Assembly (NCBI RefSeq): GCF_042432815.1
Contig: NZ_JBHLWM010000001.1
Location: forward strand, 248,001-312,000
Source of the DNA: Rhodopseudomonas telluris
Lineage (GTDB): Bacteria; Pseudomonadota; Alphaproteobacteria; Rhizobiales; Xanthobacteraceae
Reading direction: 5' to 3'
DNA length: 64,000 nucleotides
Made by a program: the position numbers and the translations under genes. The notes under the pieces were generated by a model that had not been told where the DNA came from, ran no database searches, and saw only the letters and a list, made by a program, of their open reading frames with translations. Positions 1 to 7,825 of this stretch are shown here, piece by piece; positions within the stretch are counted from its first letter, which is position 1, and every line of letters starts with the position of its first letter.

Positions 1-677
1 GCGACCTTCATCTCGCCGAGCTTGGCGCGGAGCTGGGCGGTCAGGCCCGGATAGTCGGCGACCGGGGTGAAGTCGGGCGTCTGCTCGGCGCCAAGCCGGA
101 TGCCGTTATATGCAGCGAGGCCGGTCGCGGTGGCAACGATGTCGCCGGGGCGCAGCGAGGTGTCCTGCGACAGGTCGATCTGCGCCAGCCCGGCCGGATC
201 GCGGCCATTGCAGGTGCAGTCCGCCTTCAGCGCCTTGCGATAGGCGTAGGCGTTTTCGCTGTCGGGGTAGCGCTGGCCGTTCGATGCGGTCGCGTAGTCG
301 ATATTGCTGCCGTAATAGACCTTGGCGTTGCCGGCCGGGCAGAACATCGTGCACATCTGCGCCGCCGTCATGCCGCCGCGCACCTGCAGGGCGAAATACT
401 TGCCGTCGCAGGGCCGCACGCAGAACGCCGGCCCGCCGCCGGAGACGGTCTGGCGCGGCTGCGGGGGCGGCGCGGCCTGCTGCTGATTGAGGCCGAACGG
501 ATCGGCAAAGAAATTGGCTTGCGGCGGGGCGCCGCGCTGCTGCGGCCGCTGCGGAGCACCGCCGCCGAATAGCATTTCGAGGATGTTCTGGGCCGAGGCG
601 GGGTGCGAATGCAGCGCGACCGGACCGCCCAGCGCGAGAGCGGCAGCGAGCACCATGGGCCGTCCGCGGCGCAGCAT
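1..677 (-). CDS. DUF2865 domain secreted protein, 3' end cut by the window
   Basis: The frame opens with ATG at 677 and runs off the left edge without a stop, so at least 225 residues are present. The product has an Ala/Leu-rich signal peptide (about residues 1-27, ending ASAQN), then a Pro/Gln-rich linker. A conserved Cys-containing domain follows, with FCVRPCDGKYF and MTAAQMCTMFCPA, an NGQRYPDSENAYAYRKA segment and CTCNG. These motifs match my memory of the DUF2865 family of exported alphaproteobacterial proteins, whose function is unknown. The paired cysteines suggest disulfides in the periplasm (inference). It follows pyrE on the same strand after about 130 bp. Other open frames over this stretch are arginine/proline-rich shadows. 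Confidence 0.8.
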   Translation of the reverse strand, partial: MLRRGRPMVLAAALALGGPVALHSHPASAQNILEMLFGGGAPQRPQQRGAPPQANFFADPFGLNQQQAAPPPQPRQTVSGGGPAFCVRPCDGKYFALQVRGGMTAAQMCTMFCPAGNAKVYYGSNIDYATASNGQRYPDSENAYAYRKALKADCTCNGRDPAGLAQIDLSQDTSLRPGDIVATATGLAAYNGIRLGAEQTPDFTPVADYPGLTAQLRAKLGEMKV

Positions 678-806
678 TTCAAGGACCTGACGCAACGCTC
701 ACTCCACCCGAGGCGATCGTGCTGCGGCCGAGCCGCGACACGTGCACATTAAGTCGGGATGGTAAACGCCGGGTTTCCGCCGCACCGCGCCGCCGCGCGG
801 GACCTG

Positions 807-1370
807 TCAGGTCTTGAGGAATTCGCTCGCCTTGTACAGCGACCGGAACGGCAGCCCGGCCTCGGCGAAGGCTTCAGTGGCGCCTTCCTCGCGATCCACC
901 ATGGTCAGCACCAGGATGATCTCGGCGCCGGATTCCTTCACCGCCTCGACCGCCTTGATGGCCGAGCCGCCGGTAGTGGTGACGTCCTCGACGATCACGC
1001 AGCGCTTGCCGGCCAGGCTCTCGCCCTTGGCGAGCCCTTCGACCGAAAGCTTGGCGCCGTGCTCCTTCGGCTTCTTGCGCACGAAGAACGCCGCGATCGG
1101 GTGGTTCTTCAGCCAGGACAGCTGCGCGATCGCGCCGGCCAGCGGCACCGCGCCCATCTCGAGCCCGCCGACATAATCGACCTTCTCGTCCCGCAGCGTC
1201 TCGTAGGTCAATTCCGCCAGCAGCGCGGCGCCCTCGGGATCGAGCATCGTCGGCTTCAGATTGAAGTAGAAGTCGCTCTTGCGCCCCGACGCGAGCGTGA
1301 TCTCCCCGCGGCCGAACGACCGGGTGCGGATGATTTCGGCAAGGCGGGCGCGGGACGCGGATTTGGACAC
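807..1370 (-). CDS. pyrE: Orotate phosphoribosyltransferase
   Basis: Joins orotate to PRPP to make OMP, the fifth step of UMP synthesis, in the cytosol. At 187 residues it has the usual short bacterial length. The PRPP-binding loop VIVEDVTTTGGSA is at about residues 121-134. SGRKSDFYFNLK near residue 30 and VRKKPKEHG near residue 95 are typical orotate-site segments. The start is a GTG at 1370 with only a weak AG-rich upstream site. It lies downstream of polA on the same strand, separated by about 320 bp that hold a family A palindromic repeat, so it probably has its own expression. Confidence 0.95.
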   Translation of the reverse strand: MSKSASRARLAEIIRTRSFGRGEITLASGRKSDFYFNLKPTMLDPEGAALLAELTYETLRDEKVDYVGGLEMGAVPLAGAIAQLSWLKNHPIAAFFVRKKPKEHGAKLSVEGLAKGESLAGKRCVIVEDVTTTGGSAIKAVEAVKESGAEIILVLTMVDREEGATEAFAEAGLPFRSLYKASEFLKT

Positions 1371-1516
1371 GGGCGGACTCTCTGGCTCTGGCTTTAAGGA
1401 AAACGCCGCAATCTAGCCCCCACAGCCCCCCGATGCCAGCGGCGCGGGGAGGGTATCAACGGGGGAAGAGCCTCGGTCACCAGCTAAGTGGATCGTGGCG
1501 CGCCATCTGGCACAGC

Positions 1517-1651
1517 GCGCTCCCTCTCCCGCTCGCGGGAGAGGGCTGGGGTGAGGGCGCCCCAGGCACTGACGCAGCCCGCGCGGAGAGGAGTGCCCTC
1601 ACCCGGATCGCTGCGCGATCCGACCTCTCCCGCAGGCGGGAGAGGTTGCTC
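1517..1651. repeat. Family A palindromic repeat, copy 1
   Basis: Two inverted arms, CCCTCTCCC...GGGAGAGGG followed by TGGGGTGAGGG, then GCCCTCACCC and CCTCTCCC...GGGAGAGG, enclose a variable centre. It fills most of the polA-pyrE gap (1371-1692). Transcribed RNA would fold into strong GC-rich stems. Similar elements sit at 3668, 17467, 36966, 38130 and 41013. Confidence 0.85.
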
Positions 1652-1692
1652 AGTGTCTGCTGCGGATCAGTGCGTCACAACGAAGGCTGCCA

Positions 1693-4600
1693 TTAATGCG
1701 CCTCGTCCCAATTGTCCGCAGCCCGTGCATCCACCTGCAGCGGCACGTTGAGCAGCACCGCGGGGAACGGCGCGTCCTGCATCACATGCTGGACCACCGG
1801 CAGCGTCGCGGCGACCTCGTCTTCGGGCACTTCGAAGATCAGTTCGTCGTGGACCTGCAGCAGCATCTGGGCGCTGAGTTTCTTCTCGGCGAGCGCGTCC
1901 TCCATCCGCACCATGGCGCGGCGGATGATGTCGGCGGCGGAGCCTTGCAACCTTGCATTGATGGCGGCGCGCTCGTTGAAGGCGCGGATCGACGGGTTCG
2001 AGGCCTTGATGTCCGGGTAGTGGCACTTGCGGCCGAACAGCGTTTCGACATAGCCATGCGCCCGGCAGAAATCGCGGGTCTCGTCCATATAGGCGCGGAT
2101 GCCGGGGAAGCGCTCGAAGTAGCGCTTGATGTAGGCGCCGGCCTCCTCGCGCGGGATGCCGAGCTGGTTGGCGAGGCCGAACGCCGAGATGCCGTAGATG
2201 ATGCCGAAATTGATCGCCTTGGCGCGGCGGCGGATTTCCGACGGCATGCCCTCGACCGGGACGCCGAACATCTCCGACGCCGTCATCGCATGAATGTCGA
2301 TGCCTTCCTGAAACGCTTTCCGAAGCGCCGGCACGTCGGCGACTTCGGACAGCAGGCGTAGTTCGATCTGCGAGTAGTCCGCCGACACCAGCTTGTGGCC
2401 GGGCGTCGCCACGAAGGCGCGGCGGATCTTTCGCCCGTCCTCGGTGCGCACCGGGATGTTCTGCAAATTCGGCTCATTCGACGACAGCCGCCCCGTGGTG
2501 GTGGCGGCGAGCGCGTAGGTGGTGTGAACGCGGTGGGTCTGCGGATGCACGTAGGTCGGCAGCGCGTCGGTGTAGGTCGAGCGCAGCTTGCTGACCTGGC
2601 GCCAGTCGAGAATCTTGCGCGGGAATTCGTGGCCCTGCTCGGCGAGTTCGTCGAGCACCTGCGCCGAGGTCGACCATGCACCGGTCTTGGTCTTGCTGCC
2701 GCCCGGCAGGCCCATCTTGCCGAACAGGATGTCACCGAGCTGCTTGGGGCTGCCGATGTTGATGTCCTCGCCGGCGAGGTCGCGGATCTCGGCCTCGATC
2801 CGCGCCGCGGTCTGGGCGAAGTCGGATGACAGCCGCGACAGAACGCTGCGGTCGATCGAAATGCCGCGTCGCTCCATCCGCGCCAGCACGCCAACCAGCG
2901 GCCGTTCCAGCGTTTCGTACACCGCGGTCATCGAACCGGCGACGAGGCGCGGCTTCAGCACGCGCGCCAGCCGCAGCGCGACGTCGGCGCGCTCGGCCGC
3001 ATAGGCGGTGGCGCGGTCGATCGGCACCTGATCGAAGCCGATCTTGGCCTTGCCGGTGCCGGTCAGCTCGGTCAGCGTATGCAGCGTGTGGCCCAGATTG
3101 CTCTCGCTCAGCGCATCCAGCGCGTGGCTGCCGCGGCCGGCGTCGAGCGCGTAGGACATCAGCTGCGGATCGTCGATGTTGCGCAAGCTGATGCCGTGCT
3201 GCGCCAGCAGCACCGCGGCGAATTTGATCGCGAAGCCGACCTTGGCAAAGCCGGCGGATTCCAGGATCGGCTTCAGCGCGTCCAGCGCATCGCGCGTCCC
3301 GATCTGGTCGGGTGCGAGGCCGGCGGCGAACAGCCCGTCGCCATCACCGCTCTGCTTGTGGGCGAGCGGGATGTAGCAGGCGTCGTTCGGCCCGAGCGCC
3401 AGCGCGAGGCCGATCAGCTCGGCCTGCATCGGATCGATCGAGGTCGCGGCCGCCTCCAGCGCGACGACGCCGGTGCCGTGGACGCGTGCGATGAAGCCGT
3501 GCAGCTCATCCATGCTGCGCAACGTCCTGTACGCAGCGCGGTCGACCGGGACTTTGCGAGCGGCCTCGGCCCGCGCGGCGACCAGCGCTTCCGGCGACAG
3601 CACGACGCCCGGCTTGCCATCACGGCCGCGGCCTGCATTCGGCGCACCACCTGGCCCCGCTTGCGGCGCGCTCCCTCTCCCGCTTGCGGGAGAGGGTTGG
3701 GGTGAGGGCTCTTGCCCCGAAAAAAGGTCGCCGCTTGGAGCAGCACTTCCGCTCTTCGCAAGCGGCGGAACGGCGGACTTCAGCGCCGTCTCCGCCTCCA
3801 CATCCGACGGATCGATCTGCGCATAGTCGGCGACGCGCCGCGTCAGCGTGGTGAATTCCATCGCCTTGAGGAACGCCACCAATTTGCGCGCGTCCGGCTC
3901 GTGCACCGCGAGTTCGTCGAGCGGCACGTCGAGCTTCACATGATCGTCGAGCAGCACCAGCTTGCGCGAGATCCGCGCCTTCTCGGCGTTCTCGATCAGC
4001 GCTTCGCGCCGCTTCGGCTGCTTGATCTCGCCGGCACGCGCCAGCAGCGTGTCGAGGTCGCCATATTCGGTGATCAGCTGCGCGGCGGTCTTGATGCCGA
4101 TGCCGGGCACGCCCGGCACATTGTCGACGCTGTCGCCGGCCAGCGCCTGGACCTCCACCACCTTGTTCGGCGGCACGCCGAATTTCTCGATCACTTCGGG
4201 CACGCCGATGCGGCGGTCCTTCATCGTGTCGTACATCGTGACGCAGTCGGTCACGAGCTGCATCAGGTCCTTGTCGGACGACACGATGGTGGCGGTGGCG
4301 CCGCGCTCGCAGGCCTCGCGCACATAGGTGGCGATCAGATCGTCGGCCTCGAAGCCGGACTGTTCCAGGCACGGCAGGTCGAACGCCCGAACCGCCTCGC
4401 GGATCAGGGCGAATTGCGGGATCAGATCGTCCGGCGCCGGCGGCCGGTGCGCCTTGTAGTCGGGATACATCTCGTTGCGGAAGGTGTGCTCCGACTTGTC
4501 GAAGATGATCGCCAGATGCGTCGGCCGGTTGTCCGGCGGCATGTCGCGCAGCAGCTTCCACAGCATGTTGCAGAAGCCGAGCACGGCATTGACCTGCAGC

Positions 4601-4767
4601 CCATCCGACTTGCGGTTCAGCGGCGGCAGCGCGTGATAGGCGCGGAAGATGTAGGACGAGCCGTCGACCAGAAAGATATGGTCGCCCTTGCCCGGCGGCT
4701 TGACGCCGACGGGGGCAGGGGGCGTGGGTGCGGACGGTGCGGCGGCTGGCTTCGGGCTTTTCGGCAT
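1693..4767 (-). CDS. polA: DNA polymerase I with degenerate proofreading site
   Basis: Repair and Okazaki-fragment polymerase, 1024 residues against 928 in E. coli. The 5'-nuclease domain (about residues 28-320) is intact, with FLVDGSSYIFRAYHA, GFEADDLIATY, SSDKDLMQL and AGDSVDNVPGVPGIG. The polymerase domain is also intact: motif A VSADYSQIELRLL near 795, motif B RRRAKAINFGIIYG, and motif C QVHDELIFEV near 972. The middle 3'-5' exonuclease domain (about 410-610) keeps its fold but has lost its metal ligands. Against E. coli, Asp355-Thr-Glu357 aligns with Glu-Ala-Ala in VVALEAAATSID near 432-443, Asp424 aligns with Ala in KVGFAIKFAA, and Asp501 aligns with Arg in YAAERADV. The linker at about residues 350-380 encodes a family A repeat. 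The N-terminus is Pro/Ala-rich. Confidence 0.95.
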   Translation of the reverse strand: MPKSPKPAAAPSAPTPPAPVGVKPPGKGDHIFLVDGSSYIFRAYHALPPLNRKSDGLQVNAVLGFCNMLWKLLRDMPPDNRPTHLAIIFDKSEHTFRNEMYPDYKAHRPPAPDDLIPQFALIREAVRAFDLPCLEQSGFEADDLIATYVREACERGATATIVSSDKDLMQLVTDCVTMYDTMKDRRIGVPEVIEKFGVPPNKVVEVQALAGDSVDNVPGVPGIGIKTAAQLITEYGDLDTLLARAGEIKQPKRREALIENAEKARISRKLVLLDDHVKLDVPLDELAVHEPDARKLVAFLKAMEFTTLTRRVADYAQIDPSDVEAETALKSAVPPLAKSGSAAPSGDLFSGQEPSPQPSPASGRGSAPQAGPGGAPNAGRGRDGKPGVVLSPEALVAARAEAARKVPVDRAAYRTLRSMDELHGFIARVHGTGVVALEAAATSIDPMQAELIGLALALGPNDACYIPLAHKQSGDGDGLFAAGLAPDQIGTRDALDALKPILESAGFAKVGFAIKFAAVLLAQHGISLRNIDDPQLMSYALDAGRGSHALDALSESNLGHTLHTLTELTGTGKAKIGFDQVPIDRATAYAAERADVALRLARVLKPRLVAGSMTAVYETLERPLVGVLARMERRGISIDRSVLSRLSSDFAQTAARIEAEIRDLAGEDINIGSPKQLGDILFGKMGLPGGSKTKTGAWSTSAQVLDELAEQGHEFPRKILDWRQVSKLRSTYTDALPTYVHPQTHRVHTTYALAATTTGRLSSNEPNLQNIPVRTEDGRKIRRAFVATPGHKLVSADYSQIELRLLSEVADVPALRKAFQEGIDIHAMTASEMFGVPVEGMPSEIRRRAKAINFGIIYGISAFGLANQLGIPREEAGAYIKRYFERFPGIRAYMDETRDFCRAHGYVETLFGRKCHYPDIKASNPSIRAFNERAAINARLQGSAADIIRRAMVRMEDALAEKKLSAQMLLQVHDELIFEVPEDEVAATLPVVQHVMQDAPFPAVLLNVPLQVDARAADNWDEAH
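3668..3718. repeat. Family A half-repeat inside polA
   Basis: The arm CCCTCTCCC-gcttgc-GGGAGAGGG followed by TTGGGGTGAGGG is almost identical to the left arm of the intergenic copy at 1517. It is read in frame as part of PolA, giving a Ser/Pro/Gly-rich segment with SPQPSPASGRG at about residues 350-367, between the 5'-nuclease and exonuclease domains. Only one arm is present, and the frame is kept on both sides. Confidence 0.85.
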
Positions 4768-4879
4768 GGCCGCAACTTAAGGGGTCCGGGGGCTTTTGAC
4801 ACCCCTTTCCAGCCCCAGATCCGCCGGGGACGCCAACGAAAGAGGCCGGGCGAATCCGGCCACTCGAAGACACCATCGT

Positions 4880-4980
4880 TCGTCATTCCGGGATGAGCGC
4901 TTGCGCGCAGGCCCGGAATCCATACCCCCGGCGGTGGTTATGGATTCCGGGCTCGCGCGTTCCGCGCGCCCCGGAATGAC
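4880..4980. repeat. Family C palindromic repeat, copy 1
   Basis: GTCATTCCGGG...CCCGGAATCCATA and TATGGATTCCGGG...CCCCGGAATGAC are inverted arms around a short centre. It occupies the gap between the Nfn-like gene stop and the polA start, so it is downstream of the former and in the polA leader region. Other copies are at 27741 and 63783. Confidence 0.85.
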
Positions 4981-4996
4981 AGAAGATAGGTCCCGC

Positions 4997-7825
4997 TTAC
5001 GCGAACCCGTGCTTCTTCTTGCTCTCCAGTTCCTGCGCCTTGAAGGCGTTGAAGCGGGGGAGGAACTTGTCCCAGTCGATGATGTGGGCGTTGATTTCCG
5101 GGCCGTCGATGCAGGCGTGCTTACGCACCATTTTGCCGTCGATCGTCACCGGCACCATGCAGGCGCCGCACATGCCGGTGGCGTCGACCATGATCGAGTT
5201 GAGGCTGGCCACGGTCTTGACGCCGTAGGGCTTGGTGAGGTCGCTGACCGCGCGCATCATCAGCGGCGGGCCGATCGCGATGACTTCGGCGATGCTGCGG
5301 CCGATGCCCTGCTGATTGGCCTTCATCATCTCCTCGAGCGGGCCGGTGACGAAGCCTTTGACGCCGTAGCTGCCGTCATTGGTGGTGTAGATCAGCGACA
5401 GCTGACTGCCGAACTCCTGCTTGAGCTTGCCGACGCGCTCGTCGTCGCCGGTCCAGAACAGGAACTCCTTGGCGCGGAAGCCGGAGATCAGCGTGACGTG
5501 ATTGCCGAGCCGGAGGTGCTCGCGCATGATCGGATACACCGGCGGCAGGCCGACGCCGCCGGCGCAGAACACCACGGTCTGGTTGCCGTCGTAGCGATGC
5601 AGCTCGGAGGCGCGGCCGAGCGGGCCGGCGATGCCGGTGAAGGCGTCGCCGATCGCCATGCGGTTGATCTCGAGCGACGAGGTGCCCATGCCCTGCACGA
5701 CGAGATCGATGGTGCCTTTCTCGACGTCCCAATCCGCCAGCGTCAGCGGGATCAGCTCGCCCTTCTCCCACGGCAGCACGCGGACGAACTGTCCGGCCTG
5801 CGCCGAGCGCGCCACCATCGGCGCCCGCACGGTGAACTCGACGATACCGCCGGCCAGCGGCACCTTGCCCACGATGGTCTGCGCGATCTGACCGAGCTCG
5901 GTGTACTTCGCCGCACGGGCGACGCGGTCCTTGATCTCGGCCGGCGTGAACGGAATCTCGCCGACGATCTCGCGCGCCGCCGCCTGGCCGTCACCGGCCG
6001 CGCGGATCGCGGTGGAGCCGCCGCGCGCGGCGTCGCCGCCGGTGTAGACGTCCTTGATCGAGGTGCGCTGCGAGCCTTCCTCGACCTCGATGGTACCCCA
6101 TTTATTGGTCTTCAGGCCGGGCTCGGCGTCCTTCATGATCGGGTTGGCGGTGTTGCCCAGCGCCATGATCACGAGATCGACCGGGACGCGCTCGATTTCG
6201 CCGGTCGGCTTCGGGCTGCGGCGGCCGGACTTGTCCGGTTCGCCGAGCTCGTTGACGTCGAGCAGCGCGTGGGTGACGAAATGGGTATGATCGTCGCCGA
6301 TGAATTCGCGCGGCGCGCGTAGCACCGCGAGGTTGATGCCTTCCTCCAGCGCGTGATGCAGCTCCTCGACGCGGGCCGGCATCTCGCTCTTGGTGCGGCG
6401 ATACACGATGGTGACGTTGCCGCCGAGCCGCTTGGCGGTGCGCGCCGCGTCCATCGCGGTATTGCCGCCGCCGATCACGAACACGTTCTTGTCCTTCACC
6501 TCCGGCAGCGGCGTCTCGTAGCGATCATCCAGGCCGCGCATCAGGTTGACGCGGGTCAGAAATTCGTTGGCTGACATCACGCCGAGCAGATGCTCGCCCG
6601 GCACGTTCATGAAGGTCGGAAGACCCGCGCCGGTGCCGACGAAGATCTTCCAGAAGCCTTCGGCCTTGAGGTCTTCGAGCGTCGCGGTCTTGCCGACCAC
6701 GAAATTCTTCACGAAGCGGCCGCCGAGCAGGATGATCTTCTCGACGACGTCGTCGATCAGCGTGTTGGGCAGGCGGAATTCCGGAATGCCGTAGCGCAGC
6801 ACACCGCCGAGGTCGTGAAACGCCTCGAAGATCGTGACCGGGAAACCTTCGACCGCGAGCAAGTAAGCGTTGATCAGGCCCGATGGGCCGGAGCCGACCA
6901 CCGCGATCGGCGGCTTCACGGCCGCGGCCCAGGGCGAGATGCGGCCGGCGAAGCGCGCGTTGGCGTTCGGATCGACCAGCTTCTGATGCTCGGGCAGGTA
7001 CCATTCGAGCTGGCCGATCTCGATCGGCCGCTTGGTGTGGGTGCAGACGCCCTGGCACTGCAGTTCCTGCGGGCAGACGCGGCCGGTGACGTTCGGCAGC
7101 GGGTTGCAGCTCTCGATCAGCTCCAAGGCTTCGCGATGCTTGCCGTTGCCAAGCAGGTCCAGCATCTCGGGGATGTGGATCTTCACCGGGCAGCCGCCCT
7201 TGGCTTCCTTCTTGCCCTGGATCAGCACGCCGAGTTCGCACGGCTTGTCGTCGCACTGCTTGTCGCGCATCACCTCGAGCCAGACGAACAGCTCGCATTC
7301 CCGCAGCGAATAGCCGATCGACTGGTAGCCGAGATAGCCCTGGTTGACGAGTTCGAAGTCGATCGCGCGCTCTTCCGCCGGACGGATGTAGGGCGGGATG
7401 AACGCTTCGCCCGGCCAGCCTTCCGACAGCTTCTCGAACATCGGGTAGCGACCGCGCAGATGCACGTCGATCGCCTTGATGAACTTGCGCTTGAACTTCA
7501 GCGGCAGCGCCCAGATGAAGCGCTGCAGGATGATCGACATGTCGTCGCCGCGCGCCAGCAGATTCCACAGCGTGCTGGTGAAGGCTTCACCCAGCTCCGG
7601 CTGCTGGAATTCCCAGACGATCGCCTGGGTGCCGTCGGCGATGAACATGTTGCGCAGCGACGCCGGATCGTTGACCAGGCGCTTCTGCAGCAGCGCGAGT
7701 TGCTTCTGGAACACGCCGACCGCTTCGCTGGCCTGCAGTTCCTCCAGCTCGGTCTTGGAGCTTTCCAGCGCGCTGCGCGCTTGCTGATAGCGTAGCACGT
7801 CGTTGGAGACGGTGAGGCCGCTCAT
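4997..7825 (-). CDS. Single-chain Nfn-like NAD(P)H:ferredoxin transhydrogenase
   Basis: A 942-residue fusion. Residues 1 to about 215 are an unrecognised extension with an early coiled-coil-like stretch. Next is a GltD/NfnB-like iron-sulfur region (about 220-265): TGRVCPQELQCQGVC matches the second NfnB cluster. The first looks altered, with QCDDKPCELG and then GGCPVKIHIPE about 15 residues later. FAD site IAVVGSGPSGL is near 307 and NADPH site VFVIGGGNTAMDAA near 447. From about 633 to the end comes an NfnA/PyrK-like FAD domain with a [2Fe-2S] motif DATGMCGAC...ACIDGP near 885-905. In Nfn these two halves are separate subunits that couple NADPH to NADH and ferredoxin by flavin bifurcation; that activity here is inferred. 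Its start overlaps the nifJ stop as ATGA, so the two are likely co-translated. Confidence 0.85.
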   Translation of the reverse strand: MSGLTVSNDVLRYQQARSALESSKTELEELQASEAVGVFQKQLALLQKRLVNDPASLRNMFIADGTQAIVWEFQQPELGEAFTSTLWNLLARGDDMSIILQRFIWALPLKFKRKFIKAIDVHLRGRYPMFEKLSEGWPGEAFIPPYIRPAEERAIDFELVNQGYLGYQSIGYSLRECELFVWLEVMRDKQCDDKPCELGVLIQGKKEAKGGCPVKIHIPEMLDLLGNGKHREALELIESCNPLPNVTGRVCPQELQCQGVCTHTKRPIEIGQLEWYLPEHQKLVDPNANARFAGRISPWAAAVKPPIAVVGSGPSGLINAYLLAVEGFPVTIFEAFHDLGGVLRYGIPEFRLPNTLIDDVVEKIILLGGRFVKNFVVGKTATLEDLKAEGFWKIFVGTGAGLPTFMNVPGEHLLGVMSANEFLTRVNLMRGLDDRYETPLPEVKDKNVFVIGGGNTAMDAARTAKRLGGNVTIVYRRTKSEMPARVEELHHALEEGINLAVLRAPREFIGDDHTHFVTHALLDVNELGEPDKSGRRSPKPTGEIERVPVDLVIMALGNTANPIMKDAEPGLKTNKWGTIEVEEGSQRTSIKDVYTGGDAARGGSTAIRAAGDGQAAAREIVGEIPFTPAEIKDRVARAAKYTELGQIAQTIVGKVPLAGGIVEFTVRAPMVARSAQAGQFVRVLPWEKGELIPLTLADWDVEKGTIDLVVQGMGTSSLEINRMAIGDAFTGIAGPLGRASELHRYDGNQTVVFCAGGVGLPPVYPIMREHLRLGNHVTLISGFRAKEFLFWTGDDERVGKLKQEFGSQLSLIYTTNDGSYGVKGFVTGPLEEMMKANQQGIGRSIAEVIAIGPPLMMRAVSDLTKPYGVKTVASLNSIMVDATGMCGACMVPVTIDGKMVRKHACIDGPEINAHIIDWDKFLPRFNAFKAQELESKKKHGFA

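Noticed and set aside
1433..1751. Short plus-strand frames in the polA-pyrE gap
   Set aside because: They run through the family A repeat and into antisense polA; composition is repeat-derived.
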